NCBI GenBank assembly: GCA_007994965.1
Contig: VOPW01000001.1
Coordinates: 62,001-126,000 of the forward strand
DNA: 64,000 nt
Direction of reading: 5' to 3'
Origin: Piscinibacter aquaticus
Lineage (GTDB): Bacteria > Pseudomonadota > Gammaproteobacteria > Burkholderiales > Burkholderiaceae_C
This document shows positions 30,938 to 40,969 of this stretch, piece by piece; position 1 is the stretch's first letter; the number at the start of each line of letters is the position of its first letter. Both the position numbers and the translations under genes were made by a program. The notes below the pieces were generated by a model. That model had not been told where the DNA came from, searched no databases, and saw nothing but the letters and a program-made list of their open reading frames with translations.

Positions 30938-31827
30938 ATGGGACAGAAAATTCATCCGGTCGGCTTCCGTCTGCCGGTCACGCGCAACTGGGCCTCGCGC
31001 TGGTACGCGTCGAACCAGAACTTCGCCGGCATGCTGGCCGAGGATCTGAAGGTTCGCGAGTTCCTGAAGGCGCGCCTGAAGAGCGCCGCCGTCTCGCGCA
31101 TCCTGATCGAGCGCCCCGCCAAGAACGCCCGCATCACGATCTACTCGGCCCGCCCGGGCGTGGTGATCGGCAAGAAGGGCGAGGACATCGAGAACCTGAA
31201 GGCCGAACTGACCCGCCGCCTCGGCGTGCCGGTCGCGGTGAACATCGAGGAGGTGCGCAAGCCCGAGATCGATGCGCAGCTGATCGCCGACTCGATCACC
31301 CAGCAGCTCGAGAAGCGCATCATGTTCCGCCGCGCGATGAAGCGCGCGATGCAGAACGCGATGCGCCTGGGCGCCCAGGGCATCAAGATCATGTCGTCGG
31401 GCCGCCTGAACGGCATCGAGATCGCGCGCTGCGAGTGGTACCGCGAAGGTCGCGTGCCGCTTCACACGCTGAAGGCCGACATCGACTACGGCTTCTCGGA
31501 AGCCAAGACCACCTACGGCGTCATCGGCGTGAAGGTGTGGGTCTACCGCGGTGACCGCCTGGGTCACGGCGAGGCGCCCGCTGCCAAGCCGGAAGCCGGA
31601 GAGGACGATCGCCGTCCGCGTCGTGGTCCGCGTCCGGGTGGCCCCGGTGCGCCGGGTGGCCGTGACAGCCGTGGCCGTGGCCCGGGTGCCGATCGCGCCC
31701 CGCGTCAGACCGGTGCGCCGGCCGATGGCAGCGACAAGCCTGCCGTCGCCGCCGACGCGCCCAAGACCCCGCCGTCAAGCGCGTCCGCAAGGTCGCCGCG
31801 CCTGGCGCCGAGGGCAAAGGAGAATAA
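30938..31827 (+). CDS. rpsC: 30S ribosomal protein S3 with long disordered C-terminal tail
   Basis: mRNA-entry protein with a KH domain (about 39-107, including [20 protein letters not shown]) and a C-terminal RNA-binding domain ending with [16 protein letters not shown] at about residue 210. Then follow about 85 residues rich in Arg, Gly, Pro and Ala, with repeated RG and RGP pieces ([20 protein letters not shown]). E. coli S3 stops at 233 residues; this one has about 296. Extended S3 tails are known from Burkholderiales. One G is lost near 31774 in the tail. The stop is two bases before rplP. Confidence 0.95.
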
Positions 31828-31829
31828 GC

Positions 31830-32246
31830 ATGCTGCAACCCGCACGCAGAAAGTACCGCAAGGAGCAGAAGGGCCGCAACACCGGCATCGCCACGCGTGG
31901 CGCCGCGGTGTCGTTCGGCGACTTCGGCCTGAAGGCCACCGAGCGCGGCCGTCTGACGGCGCGCCAGATCGAGGCCGCCCGTCGTGCCATCTCGCGCCAC
32001 ATCAAGCGCGGTGGCCGCATCTTCATCCGCATCTTCCCCGACAAGCCGATCTCGCAGAAGCCGGCCGAAGTCCGCATGGGCAACGGCAAGGGCAACCCCG
32101 AGTACTACGTGGCCGAGATCCAGCCGGGCAAGGTGCTGTACGAGATCAACGGCGTGCCCGAGGCGCTGGCCCGCGAGGCGTTCACGCTGGCTTCGGCCAA
32201 GCTGCCGCTGAAGTGCACGTTCGTGGCGCGCGCCATCGGCGCCTGA
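31830..32246 (+). CDS. rplP: 50S ribosomal protein L16
   Basis: Sits at the A-site finger and the peptidyl-transferase entrance. The 138 residues begin [20 protein letters not shown] and include [40 protein letters not shown] and [20 protein letters not shown]. An internal Arg near residue 81 (EVRMGNGKG) matches the site hydroxylated in E. coli. Uninterrupted. Confidence 0.97.
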   Translation: MLQPARRKYRKEQKGRNTGIATRGAAVSFGDFGLKATERGRLTARQIEAARRAISRHIKRGGRIFIRIFPDKPISQKPAEVRMGNGKGNPEYYVAEIQPGKVLYEINGVPEALAREAFTLASAKLPLKCTFVARAIGA

Positions 32247-32257
32247 GGAGCAAGACC

Positions 32258-32458
32258 ATGAAAGCATCTGAACTGCGCGCCAAGGATGTCGCCGGCCTGG
32301 AGAAGGAAGTCAGCGATCTGCTGAAGGCCCACTTCGGCCTGCGCATGCAGAAGGCCACGCAACAGCTGAACAACCATTCGCAGCTGGGCAAGACCCGCCG
32401 CGACATCGCTCGCGCCAAGACCATCCTGGCCGAGAAGAAGAAGGAGGCTGCCAAGTGA
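32258..32458 (+). CDS. rpmC: 50S ribosomal protein L29
   Basis: A 66-residue tunnel-exit protein beginning [20 protein letters not shown] and ending [20 protein letters not shown]. Its TGA overlaps the GTG start of rpsQ, as in many S10 operons. Confidence 0.95.
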   Translation: MKASELRAKDVAGLEKEVSDLLKAHFGLRMQKATQQLNNHSQLGKTRRDIARAKTILAEKKKEAAK

Positions 32459-32734
32459 GCGAAGCGCAAACCCAGGCCAAGGCCAAGAACACCCGCACGC
32501 TGATCGGCAAGGTCGTCAGCGACAAGCGCGCCAAGACCATCACCGTGCTGGTCGAGCGCCGTGCGATGCACGAGCTCTACGGCAAGATCGTCGCCAAGTC
32601 GAGCAAGTACCACGCGCACGACGAGAACGGCGAGTACAAGATGGGCGACGTCGTCGAGATCGCCGAGCCGGCCGATCTCCAAGACCAAGTCGTGGGTCGT
32701 GACCCGCACGGTGCAGAAGGCCGCGGCCGTCTAA
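32455..32734 (+). CDS. rpsQ: 30S ribosomal protein S17
   Basis: Early 16S rRNA-binding protein. It includes [20 protein letters not shown] and [20 protein letters not shown], ending [13 protein letters not shown]. Two bases appear lost near 32672, where [14 protein letters not shown] should follow. Corrected length is 93 residues. The start is GTG 32455 overlapping the rpmC stop. A strong intrinsic terminator follows, so the S10 transcript probably ends here. Confidence 0.93.
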
Positions 32735-32775
32735 GTCAGCCAGCGCCAGAGGCCTTTGAAGGGCCTTGGGCGGAT

Positions 32776-32816
32776 CGGCCGGAACGCTGGAATACTGGCG
32801 TCCGGCCGTTTTCTTT
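32776..32816 (+). terminator. Intrinsic terminator after rpsQ
   Basis: Stem CGGCCGGA...CGC (32776-32786) pairs with GCG-TCCGGCCG (32798-32808), followed directly by TTTTCTTT (32809-32816). A G/C-rich stem with a U run is a textbook intrinsic terminator. It separates the S10 cluster from the peroxiredoxin gene. Confidence 0.75.
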
Positions 32817-32841
32817 GGGTCGCAACAAGGAGGAGCACGAC

Positions 32842-33357
32842 ATGATCAAGGTCGGAGACAAGCTGCCCGCGGGCAAGCTGCAGGAATTCATCGAGGTCGA
32901 GGGCAATGGCTGTTCGCTCGGCCCGAACACCTTCGACGTGGAGCAGATCACCGCCGGCAAGAAGATCGCCATCTTCGGCCTGCCCGGTGCCTACACGCCG
33001 ACCTGCTCGGCCAAGCACGTGCCGGGCTACGTCGAGAAATTCGACGCGCTGAAGCAGGCGGGAATCGACGAGATCTGGTGTGTGTCGGTCAACGACGCCT
33101 TCGTGATGGGCGCCTGGGGTCGCGACCAGCACACCGCCGGCAAGGTGCGCATGATGGCCGACGGCAGCGCGGACTTCACCAAGGCGACCGGTCTCACGCT
33201 CGACCTGACCGCGCGCGGCATGGGCCTGCGCTCGAACCGCTATTCGATGCTCGTCGTCGATGGCGTGGTGAAGTCGCTGAACATCGAGGGCCCCGGCAAG
33301 TTCGAGGTCAGCGACGCCGGCACGATGCTCGCCCAGGCCAAACAGCTTCTCGGCTGA
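32842..33357 (+). CDS. Peroxiredoxin, Prx5 type
   Basis: Thiol peroxidase that reduces hydrogen and alkyl peroxides using a peroxidatic cysteine. The 171-residue protein starts [13 protein letters not shown] and has the active-site phrase [20 protein letters not shown] (peroxidatic Cys about residue 53, with the P-T-x-C pattern). [20 protein letters not shown] includes a second Cys, and [19 protein letters not shown] text ([18 protein letters not shown]) follows. The start ATG 32842 follows AAGGAGGAG. It lies inside the ribosomal gene string between rpsQ and rplN, with terminator-like hairpins on both sides. The reductant partner is not visible here. Confidence 0.92.
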   Translation: MIKVGDKLPAGKLQEFIEVEGNGCSLGPNTFDVEQITAGKKIAIFGLPGAYTPTCSAKHVPGYVEKFDALKQAGIDEIWCVSVNDAFVMGAWGRDQHTAGKVRMMADGSADFTKATGLTLDLTARGMGLRSNRYSMLVVDGVVKSLNIEGPGKFEVSDAGTMLAQAKQLLG

Positions 33358-33373
33358 AGTCAGGCCCTGCGAT

Positions 33374-33414
33374 ACCGAACCCCGTTGACACGGGTTCGGG
33401 TTTGCCTTCATAAT
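33374..33414 (+). promoter_or_regulatory. Terminator-like hairpin overlapping a strong promoter for rplN
   Basis: The -35 TTGACA (33385-33390) and -10 CATAAT (33409-33414) are 18 bases apart, a near-consensus sigma-70 promoter for the spc genes. The -35 lies in the loop of a hairpin, CCGAACCC (33375-33382) with GGGTTCGG (33392-33399), followed by GTTTGCCTTC, which may also terminate the peroxiredoxin transcript. The transcript leader to rplN is about 113 bases. Confidence 0.75.
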
Positions 33415-33533
33415 CCGCAGCTTCGCCGAAAGCTCGGTGCGTTTCCGTTCGGAAACCCCGTGCTTCGGATCCGCCCACAACGGGCCCAAGACTGACCACG
33501 CAGGCGACTGCGGGTTCAAGTTGGGGACAGACA

Positions 33534-33903
33534 ATGATTCAAATGCAATCGCGACTCGACGTCGCGGACAACACTGGCGCGAAGTCCGTCATGTGCATCA
33601 AGGTGCTGGGCGGCTCCAAGCGTCGCTATGCCGGCATCGGCGACGTCATCAAAGGTTTCCATCAAGGAAGCCGCGCCGCGTGGCCGCGTCAAGAAGGGCG
33701 AGGTCTACAGCGCCGTGGTCGTGCGCACCGCCAAGGGCGTGCGTCGCCAGGACGGCTCGCTGGTTCGCTTCGACGGCAATGCCGCCGTGCTGCTGAACGC
33801 CAAGCTCGAGCCGATCGGCACCCGCATCTTCGGGCCGGTCACGCGCGAGCTGCGCACCGAGCGCTTCATGAAGATCGTTTCGCTGGCGCCGGAAGTGCTC
33901 TGA
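33534..33903 (+). CDS. rplN: 50S ribosomal protein L14
   Basis: Interface protein of the large subunit. It begins [20 protein letters not shown] and has [20 protein letters not shown] and [20 protein letters not shown]. One extra A occurs near 33653 (DVIK-VSIKE; ATCAAAGG for ATCAAGG). Corrected length is 122 residues. First gene of the spc set, under its own promoter. Confidence 0.96.
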
Positions 33904-33928
33904 GCGGCACGGAAGAGAAGGACAGGCC

Positions 33929-34246
33929 ATGAACAAGATTCGCAAGGGCGACCCGGTCATCGTGTTGACCGGCCGCGACAAGGGCAAGCGCGGCACCGTG
34001 ACGCAGCGCGTCGATGACGAGCGCATCGTCGTCGAGGGCGTGAACATCGTGAAGAAGCACGTCAAGCCGAACCCGATGAAGGGCACGACCGGCGGCGTCG
34101 TCGAGAAGTCGATGTCGATCCACCAGAGCAACGTGGCGATCTACAACGCCGCCACGGGCAAGGCCGACCGCGTGGGCGTGAAGCTGCTCGCCGACGGCAG
34201 GAAGGTGCGCGTCTACAAGTCCAGCGGCGACGAGATCAAGGCCTGA
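33929..34246 (+). CDS. rplX: 50S ribosomal protein L24
   Basis: Assembly-initiating KOW-domain protein, 105 residues. [20 protein letters not shown] is the KOW motif; [20 protein letters not shown] follows. Uninterrupted, 25 bases after rplN. Confidence 0.97.
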   Translation: MNKIRKGDPVIVLTGRDKGKRGTVTQRVDDERIVVEGVNIVKKHVKPNPMKGTTGGVVEKSMSIHQSNVAIYNAATGKADRVGVKLLADGRKVRVYKSSGDEIKA

Positions 34247-34257
34247 GGATCAAGAAC

Positions 34258-34812
34258 ATGGCTCAACAGCAATCCGCCCGCCTGCAGGCGATCTACCGCG
34301 AGAAGATCGTCCCCGAACTGGTGAAGAAGTTCGGCTACAAGTCGACGATGGAAGTGCCGCGCATCACCAAGATCACGCTCAACATGGGCGTGAGCGAGGC
34401 CGTGGCCGACAAGAAGGTGATGGACAACGCCGTTGGCGACCTCACCAAGATCGCCGGCCAGAAGCCCGTCGTGACCAAGTCGCGCAAGGCGATCGCGAAC
34501 TTCAAGATCCGCGAGAACGTGCCCATCGGCTGCATGGTGACGCTGCGTGGCGTGCGCATGTACGAGTTCATCGACCGTTTCGTGACGATCTCGCTGCCGC
34601 GCGTGCGCGACTTCCGCGGCATCTCCGGCCGTTCGTTCGACGGCCGCGGCAACTACAACATCGGGGTGAAAGAGCAGATCATCTTCCCCGAGATCGACTA
34701 CGACAAGATCGACGCGCTGCGCGGGCTGAACATCAGCATCACGACGACCGCGAAGACCGACGAAGAATGCAAGGCGCTGCTCGCCGCATTCAAGTTCCCG
34801 TTCAAGAACTGA
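34258..34812 (+). CDS. rplE: 50S ribosomal protein L5
   Basis: Binds 5S rRNA; 184 residues. [60 protein letters not shown] and [20 protein letters not shown] are all canonical. Uninterrupted. Confidence 0.97.
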   Translation: MAQQQSARLQAIYREKIVPELVKKFGYKSTMEVPRITKITLNMGVSEAVADKKVMDNAVGDLTKIAGQKPVVTKSRKAIANFKIRENVPIGCMVTLRGVRMYEFIDRFVTISLPRVRDFRGISGRSFDGRGNYNIGVKEQIIFPEIDYDKIDALRGLNISITTTAKTDEECKALLAAFKFPFKN

Positions 34813-34820
34813 GGTGGCCC

Positions 34821-35126
34821 GTGGCTAAACTCTCCCTCATCCAGCGCGAACTCAAGCGCGAGCAACTGGTCGCCAAGTACAAGAAGAAGTACGACGAACT
34901 CAAGGCGATCGCCAACGACGCCAAGAAGTCGGACGAAGAGCGCTATGCCGCGCGCCTGGAGCTGCAGAAGCTGCCGCGCAACGCCTACCCGACCCGCCAG
35001 CGCAACCGCTGCGAGCTGACCGGCCGCCCCCGCGGCACGTTCCGCCAGTTCGGTCTGGGCCGCAACAAGATCCGCGAACTGGCCTTCAAGGGCGACATCC
35101 CCGGTGTCGTCAAGGCCAGCTGGTAA
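34821..35126 (+). CDS. rpsN: 30S ribosomal protein S14 (zinc-free form)
   Basis: The 101-residue protein belongs to the long S14 type that lacks the C-x2-C zinc ribbon; only one cysteine ([11 protein letters not shown]) is present. It begins [20 protein letters not shown] and ends [13 protein letters not shown]. The start is GTG 34821, eight bases after the rplE stop, with GAGGTGG as ribosome-binding site. Uninterrupted. Confidence 0.95.
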   Translation: MAKLSLIQRELKREQLVAKYKKKYDELKAIANDAKKSDEERYAARLELQKLPRNAYPTRQRNRCELTGRPRGTFRQFGLGRNKIRELAFKGDIPGVVKASW

Positions 35127-35150
35127 TCGGCGCGCAAAGGAGCAATTCAC

Positions 35151-35545
35151 ATGAGCATGAGTGATCCCATCGCCGATATGCTGACCCGCATCCGCAATGC
35201 GCAGATGGTCGAGAAGGCCCGCGTCGCGATGCCGTCGTCAAGCTGAAGGTCGCGATCGCCAAGGTCCTGAAGGACGAGGGCTACATCGAGGACTTCGCGA
35301 TCCGCGGCGAGCCGGCCAAGCCGGAGCTCGAGATCGCGCTGAAGTACTACGCCGGCCGTCCGGTGATCGAGCACATCGAGCGCGTCAGCCGCCCGGGCCT
35401 GCGCATCTACAAGGGCCGCCACGACATCCCGAACGTGATGAACGGTCTGGGCGTGGCCATCGTCACCACCCCGAAGGGCGTGATGACCGACCGCAAGGCG
35501 CGCCAGGCCGGTATCGGCGGCGAAGTGCTCTGCTACGTGGCCTAA
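35151..35545 (+). CDS. rpsH: 30S ribosomal protein S8
   Basis: Central-domain 16S rRNA binder; in E. coli it represses the spc operon. It begins [20 protein letters not shown] and ends [13 protein letters not shown]. One C is lost near 35235 (AMPSS-KLKVAI). Corrected length is 131 residues. AAGGAG at 35136-35141 is the ribosome-binding site. Confidence 0.96.
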
Positions 35546-35557
35546 GGAGAGATAGCG

Positions 35558-36090
35558 ATGTCACGCGTGGGAAAGATGCCGATCGCCCTGCCGCAAGGCG
35601 TGGACGTCTCGGTCACGGCTGACAAGATCAGCGTCAAGGGCTCGCTGGGCACGCTCGTGCGCCCGGTCAACGAGCTGGTCACGATCAAGAACGAGGGCGG
35701 TTCGCTCAAGTTCGCTCCGGCCAACGAGACGGCCGAGGCCGATGCGATGAGCGGCACGATGCGCGCGCTGGTGGCCAACATGGTCAACGGCGTGAGCAAG
35801 GGCTTCGAGAAGAAGCTGACGCTGGTCGGCGTGGGTTTCCGTGCCGCGGCGCAGGGCCCGAAGCTGAACCTGCAGATCGGTTTCTCGCATCCGGTCGTCA
35901 AGGACATGCCGGCCGGCATCACGGTCACCTGCCCGACGCAGACCGAGATCGTGATCAAGGGTTCCGACCGCCGGTGGTGGGCCAGATCGCCGCTGAAGTG
36001 CGCGCGATCCGCCCGCCCGAGCCCTACAAGGGCAAGGGCATCCGCTATGCGGACGAGAAGGTCACGATCAAAGAGACCAAGAAGAAGTAA
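35558..36090 (+). CDS. rplF: 50S ribosomal protein L6
   Basis: Large-subunit protein near the GTPase centre. It begins [20 protein letters not shown] and includes [20 protein letters not shown] and [19 protein letters not shown]; the C-terminus is [20 protein letters not shown]. The break near 35973 (SDR-QVVGQI) is a lost A at CCAGG. Corrected length is 177 residues. Confidence 0.96.
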
Positions 36091-36102
36091 GGAGCGACGA
36101 CC

Positions 36103-36469
36103 ATGACTCTGAACAAGAAGGATCAGCGCATCCGCCGCTCCCGCCAGACCCGCGTTCGCATCGCGACGCAGCGTGTGGCTCGCCTGACCGTGCACCGCAC
36201 GAACCTGCACATCTATGCCAGCGTCATCTCCGACGACGGCACGAAGGTGCTCGCCTCCGCCTCGACCGCCGAAGCCGATGTCCGCAAGGAACTCGGCGCG
36301 GCCGGCAGGCGGCAACGTGGCGGCTGCCACGGTGATCGGCAAGCGCATTGCCGAGAAGGCCAAGGCCGCCGGCATCGAGAAGGTGGCGTTCGACCGCGCC
36401 GGTTTCGCCTACCACGGCCGCGTCAAGGCGCTGGCCGAGGCGGCCCGCGAAGCCGGCCTGCAGTTCTAA
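36103..36469 (+). CDS. rplR: 50S ribosomal protein L18
   Basis: 5S rRNA-binding protein. It includes [40 protein letters not shown] and [20 protein letters not shown]. The break near 36308 sits where [12 protein letters not shown] is expected (GGCCAGGGCGGC read as GGCAGGCGGC, two bases lost, again compatible with CCAGG). Corrected length is about 122 residues. Confidence 0.95.
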
Positions 36470-36504
36470 GCGCCCCCGTTTCGGCGACGACAAGGAATTC
36501 GACA

Positions 36505-37022
36505 ATGGCAAAGTTTCAACCCCGCCAGCAGACCGAAGGCAACGACGACGGCCTGAAGGAAAGATGATCGCGGTGAACCGCGTCACCAAGGTGGTCAAGG
36601 GTGGCCGCACGCTGAGCTTCGCGGCGCTGACCGTGGTCGGTGACGGCGACGGCCGCATCGGCATGGGCAAGGGCAAGGCCAAAGAAGTGCCGGTGGCGGT
36701 GCAGAAGGCCATGGAAGCCGCGCGCCGCAACATGTTCAAGGTCCAGCTCAAGGACGGCACGATCCACCACAAGGTGATCGGCGAGCACGGCTCGGCCAAG
36801 GTGCTGATGGCCCCGGCCAAGCAGGGTGACGGCATCATCGCTGGCGGCCCGATGCGCGCTGTGTTCGAAGTCATGGGCGTGACCGACATCGTGGCCAAGA
36901 GCCACGGCTCGACCAACCCGTACAACATGGTCCGCGCCACGCTGGACGCGCTGAAGAGCTCGACCACGCCGGCCGAGGTCGCCGCCAAGCGCGGCCTGAC
37001 CGTCGAGCAGCTGTTCAGCTGA
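36505..37022 (+). CDS. rpsE: 30S ribosomal protein S5
   Basis: Decoding-fidelity protein at the mRNA entry tunnel. It includes [60 protein letters not shown] and [20 protein letters not shown]. One A is lost near 36559 (GLKE-KMIAV; GGAAAG for GGAAAAG). Corrected length is 172 residues. Confidence 0.96.
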
Positions 37023-37042
37023 TCGACCTGCGGAGAACAGTC

Positions 37043-37224
37043 ATGGCAGACAAGAAGACCCTCACGGTAAAGCTGGTTCGCAGCGTCGCCGGCACGCGCG
37101 AGTCGCATCGCGCCACGGTGCGCGGCCTGGGCCTGCGCAAGCTCAACAGCGAATCGACGCTGGAAGACACGCCGTCGGTGCGCGGCATGATCAACAAGGT
37201 CTCGTACCGGTGAAGGTGCTGTAA
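37043..37224 (+). CDS. rpmD: 50S ribosomal protein L30
   Basis: A 60-residue protein: [20 protein letters not shown], then [20 protein letters not shown] and [17 protein letters not shown]. The break near 37206 is a lost T at CCTGG (TACCTGGTG written TACCGGTG), which creates an early stop. The corrected TAA overlaps the rplO start (TAATG). Confidence 0.93.
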
Positions 37225-37655
37225 TGGAACTGAACACCCTCAAGCCTGCCGAAGGCAGCAAGAAGGCGCGTCGCCGCGTCGGCCGAGGCATTGGTTCCGG
37301 CCTGGGCAAGACCGCCGGTCGTGGCCACAAGGGCCAGAAGTCGCGTTCGGGCGGCTACCACAAGGTCGGCTTCGAAGGCGGCCAGATGCCGCTGCAGCGT
37401 CGCCTGCCAAAGCGCGGCTTCAAGTCGGCGCAGCTCAAGTACAACGACGAGATCACCCTGGCCGACCTGGACAAGCTGGGCCTGGACGAGGTCGACCTGC
37501 TGGCGCTGAAGGCGGCCAAGCTGGTCAGCCAGCTGGCTCAGACCGTCAAGGTCATCAAGACCGGCGAGCTGACCCGCAAGGTCGCGCTCAAGGGCATCGG
37601 CGCCACCGCCGGCGCGAAGGCTGCCATCGAGGCGGCCGGCGGCTCGGTGGCCTGA
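37224..37655 (+). CDS. rplO: 50S ribosomal protein L15
   Basis: Late assembly protein, 143 residues. Typical N-terminal Gly/Lys/Arg-rich extension with [20 protein letters not shown], then [20 protein letters not shown] and [20 protein letters not shown]. Uninterrupted. Confidence 0.97.
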   Translation: MELNTLKPAEGSKKARRRVGRGIGSGLGKTAGRGHKGQKSRSGGYHKVGFEGGQMPLQRRLPKRGFKSAQLKYNDEITLADLDKLGLDEVDLLALKAAKLVSQLAQTVKVIKTGELTRKVALKGIGATAGAKAAIEAAGGSVA

Positions 37656-37689
37656 TCGGCCTTCGCTCGACGAACTCGAACGGATCTCA

Positions 37690-38999
37690 GTGGCAACCAA
37701 CGCGACTCAACTGGCCAAGAGCGGCAAGTTCGGCGACCTGCGTCGCCGGCTTGTGTTCCTGGTGCTGGCGCTCGTGGTCTACCGCATCGGCGCGCACATT
37801 CCGGTGCCCGGCATCGACCCGCAGCAGCTGCAGCAGCTGTTCAAGGGCCAAGCCGGCGGCATCCTGAGCCTGTTCAACATGTTCTCGGGCGGTGCACTGT
37901 CGCGCTTCACCGTCTTCGCGCTGGGCATCATGCCCTACATCTCCGCGTCGATCATCATGCAGCTGATGACCTACGTGGTGCCCTCGCTCGAGGCGCTGAA
38001 GAAGGAAGGCGAGGCCGGCCGCCGCAAGATCACGCAGTACACCCGCTACGGCACGCTGGGCCTGGCGCTGTTCCAGTCGCTGGGCATCGCGCTGGCGCTG
38101 GAAGGCTCGCCCGGTCTGGTGATCGACCCGGGCTTCGGCTTCCGCCTGACCGCGGTGGTGAGCACGGTCGCCGGCACGATGTTCCTGATGTGGCTGGGCG
38201 AGCAGATCACCGAGCGTGGCCTGGGCAACGGCATCTCGATCCTGATCTTCGCCGGCATCGCGGCGGGCCTGCCGAGCGCGATCGGTGGCCTGTTCGAGCT
38301 GGTGCGCACCGGCGCGATGAGCATCATCGTCTCGCTGTTCATCATCGCGCTGGTCGTCGTCGTCACCTACGTGGTGGTGTTCGTTGAGCGTGGCCAGCGA
38401 AAGATTCTGGTGAACTACGCCAAGCGCCAGGTCGGCAACAAGGTCTACGGCGGTCAGTCGTCGCACCTGCCGCTGAAGCTGAACATGTCGGGCGTGATCC
38501 CGCCGATCTTCGCGTCGTCGATCATCCTGCTGCCGGCCACCGTGGTGGGGTGGTTCGCCACCGGCGACGGCCTGCGCTGGCTGAAGGACTGGCCTCGCTG
38601 CTGTCGCCCGGCCAGCCGATCTACGTGATGCTGTACGCCGCGGCGATCGTGTTCTTCTGCTTCTTCTACACGGCGCTGGTCTTCAACAGCCGTGAAACGG
38701 CCGACAACCTGAAGAAGAGCGGCGCCTTCATCCCGGGCATCCGGCCGGGCGAGCAGACCGCGAAGCATATCGACAAGATCCTGTCGCGCCTGACGCTGGT
38801 GGGTGCGGTGTACATCACCGCGGTGTGCCTGCTGCCCGAATTCCTGGTGCTGAAGTACAACGTGCCGTTCTACTTCGGCGGCACCTCGCTGCTGATCATC
38901 GTCGTCGTGACGATGGACTTCTGGGCGCAGGTGCAGAGTTACGTGATGAGTCAGCAGTACGAGAGTTTGTTGAAGAAGGCGAACTTCAAGGCGAGCTGA
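37690..38999 (+). CDS. secY: Preprotein translocase subunit SecY
   Basis: Channel-forming inner-membrane protein with ten predicted helices; 436 residues after repair. It includes [20 protein letters not shown] (first helix), [40 protein letters not shown] and [20 protein letters not shown]; the last part runs to [14 protein letters not shown]. The break near 38590 (WLKD-LASLL) is CCTGG read as CTGG. The start is GTG 37690. Standard position after rplO. Confidence 0.96.
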
Positions 39000-39000
39000 G

Positions 39001-39219
39001 ATGGCGAAAGACGATGTCATCCAGATGCAGGGCGAGATTCTGGAGAACCTGCCGAACGCCACGTTTCGCGTGAAATTGGAGAACGGGCACATCGTGCTCG
39101 GCCACATCTCCGGAAAGATGCGCATGCACTACATCCGCATCCTGCCGGGCGACAAGGTGACGGTCGAGCTGACGCCCTACGATTTGAGTCGCGCCCGCAT
39201 CGTGTTCCGGGCCAAGTGA
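39001..39219 (+). CDS. infA: Translation initiation factor IF-1
   Basis: Single OB-fold protein, 72 residues: [40 protein letters not shown], then [20 protein letters not shown]. It starts one base after the secY stop. An spc-operon location for infA is usual in betaproteobacteria. Confidence 0.96.
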   Translation: MAKDDVIQMQGEILENLPNATFRVKLENGHIVLGHISGKMRMHYIRILPGDKVTVELTPYDLSRARIVFRAK

Positions 39220-39248
39220 GCAGCCTGACGAGGGCTTAGGAGAAGACC

Positions 39249-39362
39249 ATGAAAGTAGCCGCTTCCGTCAAGAAGATGTGCCGCAACTGCAAGATCATCC
39301 GCCGCAAGGGTGTGGTGCGGGTGATCTGCACCGACCCGCGTCACAAGCAGCGTCAAGGCTGA
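39249..39362 (+). CDS. rpmJ: 50S ribosomal protein L36 (zinc-binding form)
   Basis: A 37-residue protein, [20 protein letters not shown] then [17 protein letters not shown]. The C-x2-C...C...H ligand set for zinc is complete, in contrast to the zinc-free S14 of the same operon. Ribosome-binding site TTAGGAGAAG at 39237-39246. Confidence 0.95.
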   Translation: MKVAASVKKMCRNCKIIRRKGVVRVICTDPRHKQRQG

Positions 39363-39379
39363 ACTGAAGGATTCAAGAA

Positions 39380-39745
39380 ATGGCACGCATTGCTGGCATC
39401 AACATCCCGCCGCACAAGCACACCGAGATCGGCCTGACGCACATCTACGGCATCGGCCGCACGACCGCGCAGAAGATCTGCGACAAGGTCGGCGTCGCGT
39501 ACTCGAAGAAGATCAAGGATCTGACCGACGGCGACCTGGAGAAGATCCGGGAAGAGATCGGCAAGATGACGATCGAGGGCGACCTGCGCCGTGAGATGTC
39601 GATCAACATCAAGCGACTGATGGACCTCGGCTGCTACCGCGGCTTCCGTCATCGCCGCGGGCTGCCCGTGCGCGGCCAGCGCACCAAGACCAATGCGCGC
39701 ACGCGCAAGGGCCCGCGCAAGTCCGGCGCCCTGGTCAAGAAGTAA
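39380..39745 (+). CDS. rpsM: 30S ribosomal protein S13
   Basis: Small-subunit head protein forming bridge B1; 121 residues. It begins [20 protein letters not shown] and ends with the basic tail [20 protein letters not shown] that reaches the P site. Uninterrupted. Confidence 0.97.
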   Translation: MARIAGINIPPHKHTEIGLTHIYGIGRTTAQKICDKVGVAYSKKIKDLTDGDLEKIREEIGKMTIEGDLRREMSINIKRLMDLGCYRGFRHRRGLPVRGQRTKTNARTRKGPRKSGALVKK

Positions 39746-39767
39746 GCATTGAACGAAAGTCACGAAC

Positions 39768-40172
39768 ATGGCTAAGGCACCCGTCAACACCGCCGCGCAA
39801 CGCGTCCGCAAGAAGATCCGCAAGAACGTCGCGGACGGCATCGCGCACGTGCACGCATCGTTCAACAACACCATCATCACGATCACCGACCGCCAGGGCG
39901 GCGCGCTGTCGTGGGCCAGCAGTGGTGGCCAGGGCTTCAAGGGCTCGCGCAAGAGCACGCCGTTCGCTGCCCAGGTGGCCGCTGAAGTGGCGGGCCGCGC
40001 GGCCCAGGAGCAGGGCATCAAGAACCTCGACGTGCGGATCAAGGGCCCGGGCCCCGGCCGCGAGTCGTCGGTGCGCGCGCTGGCCTCGCTGGGCATCCGC
40101 ATCAACTCGATCTCGGACGTCACGCCGGTTCCGCACAACGGCTGCCGTCCGCAGAAGCGCCGCCGCATCTGA
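39768..40172 (+). CDS. rpsK: 30S ribosomal protein S11
   Basis: Platform protein at the mRNA exit; 134 residues. [40 protein letters not shown] and [16 protein letters not shown] are diagnostic. Followed by a strong terminator-like hairpin. Confidence 0.97.
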   Translation: MAKAPVNTAAQRVRKKIRKNVADGIAHVHASFNNTIITITDRQGGALSWASSGGQGFKGSRKSTPFAAQVAAEVAGRAAQEQGIKNLDVRIKGPGPGRESSVRALASLGIRINSISDVTPVPHNGCRPQKRRRI

Positions 40173-40187
40173 GCGCTGCTTTCCGTG

Positions 40188-40221
40188 GTCGGCGAAGCCG
40201 TTTCGGCCTCGCCGACTTTTT
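40188..40221 (+). terminator. Intrinsic terminator after rpsK
   Basis: GTCGGCGA-A-GCCG (40188-40200) pairs with CGGC-C-TCGCCGAC (40204-40216), followed by TTTTT (40217-40221). It splits rpsM-rpsK from rpsD-rpoA-rplQ. A weak candidate promoter follows: TTGTGA 40225-40230, then CATAAC 40250-40255 (19-base spacer). Confidence 0.7.
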
Positions 40222-40329
40222 CGCTTGTGAAGCCCACCGCCTGAGCGCCCATAACAACACTCCGTGACCGGCTCACGCGACGCCGCCCTCCGGGCAGTGC
40301 TCGCGCCAGATTGACCGAAGGACACCAAC

Positions 40330-40953
40330 GTGGCACGTTACCTCGGCCCCAAGGCCAAACTTTCCCGCCGTGAAGGCACCGACCTGTTCCTGAAGAGCGC
40401 CCGCCGCCCGATCAGCGACAAGGCGAAGTTCGACTCCAAGCCCGGCCAGCATGGCCGCACCTCGGGCAGCCGCACCAGCGACTTCGGCCTGCAGCTGCGC
40501 GAGAAGCAGAAGGTCAAGCGCATGTACGGCGTGCTGGAGCGCCAGTTCCGCCGCTACTTCGCCGAGGCCGAGCGCCGCAAAGGGCAACACCGGCTCGAAC
40601 CTGCTGACGCTGCTCGAGTCGCGCCTGGACAACGTGGTCTACCGCATGGGCTTCGGCAGCACGCGCGCCGAAGCGCGCCAGCTGGTCTCGCACAAGGGCA
40701 TCACGGTCAACGGCGAAGTGGTGAACATCGCCTCGTACTGGTGAAGCCGGGCGACACCATCGCCGTGCGCGAGAAGGCCAAGAAGCAGCTGCGCGTCACC
40801 GACGCGGTCAAGCTCGCCGAAGGCCAGGGCATGCCCGGCTGGGTGCAGGTCGACGCCAGCAAGCTCGAGGGTGTCTTCAAGAAGGCTCCCGACCGCGACG
40901 AGTTCGGCGCCGACATCAAGGAAGCGCTGATCGTCGAGTTGTACTCGCGCTAA
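40330..40953 (+). CDS. rpsD: 30S ribosomal protein S4
   Basis: Primary 16S rRNA binder and, in E. coli, regulator of the alpha operon. It begins [20 protein letters not shown] and ends [18 protein letters not shown]; the S4 domain carries [20 protein letters not shown] and [19 protein letters not shown]. It lacks the N-terminal zinc cysteines. Breaks lie near 40572 (RRK-GNTG, an extra A) and near 40738 (ASY-LVKPG, CCTGG to CTGG). Corrected length is 207 residues. The start is GTG 40330. Confidence 0.96.
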   Translation: MARYLGPKAKLSRREGTDLFLKSARRPISDKAKFDSKPGQHGRTSGSRTSDFGLQLREKQKVKRMYGVLERQFRRYFAEAERRKGQHRLEPADAARVAPGQRGLPHGLRQHARRSAPAGLAQGHHGQRRSGEHRLVLVKPGDTIAVREKAKKQLRVTDAVKLAEGQGMPGWVQVDASKLEGVFKKAPDRDEFGADIKEALIVELYSR

Positions 40954-40969
40954 AGCCAAGAACGTCGAC

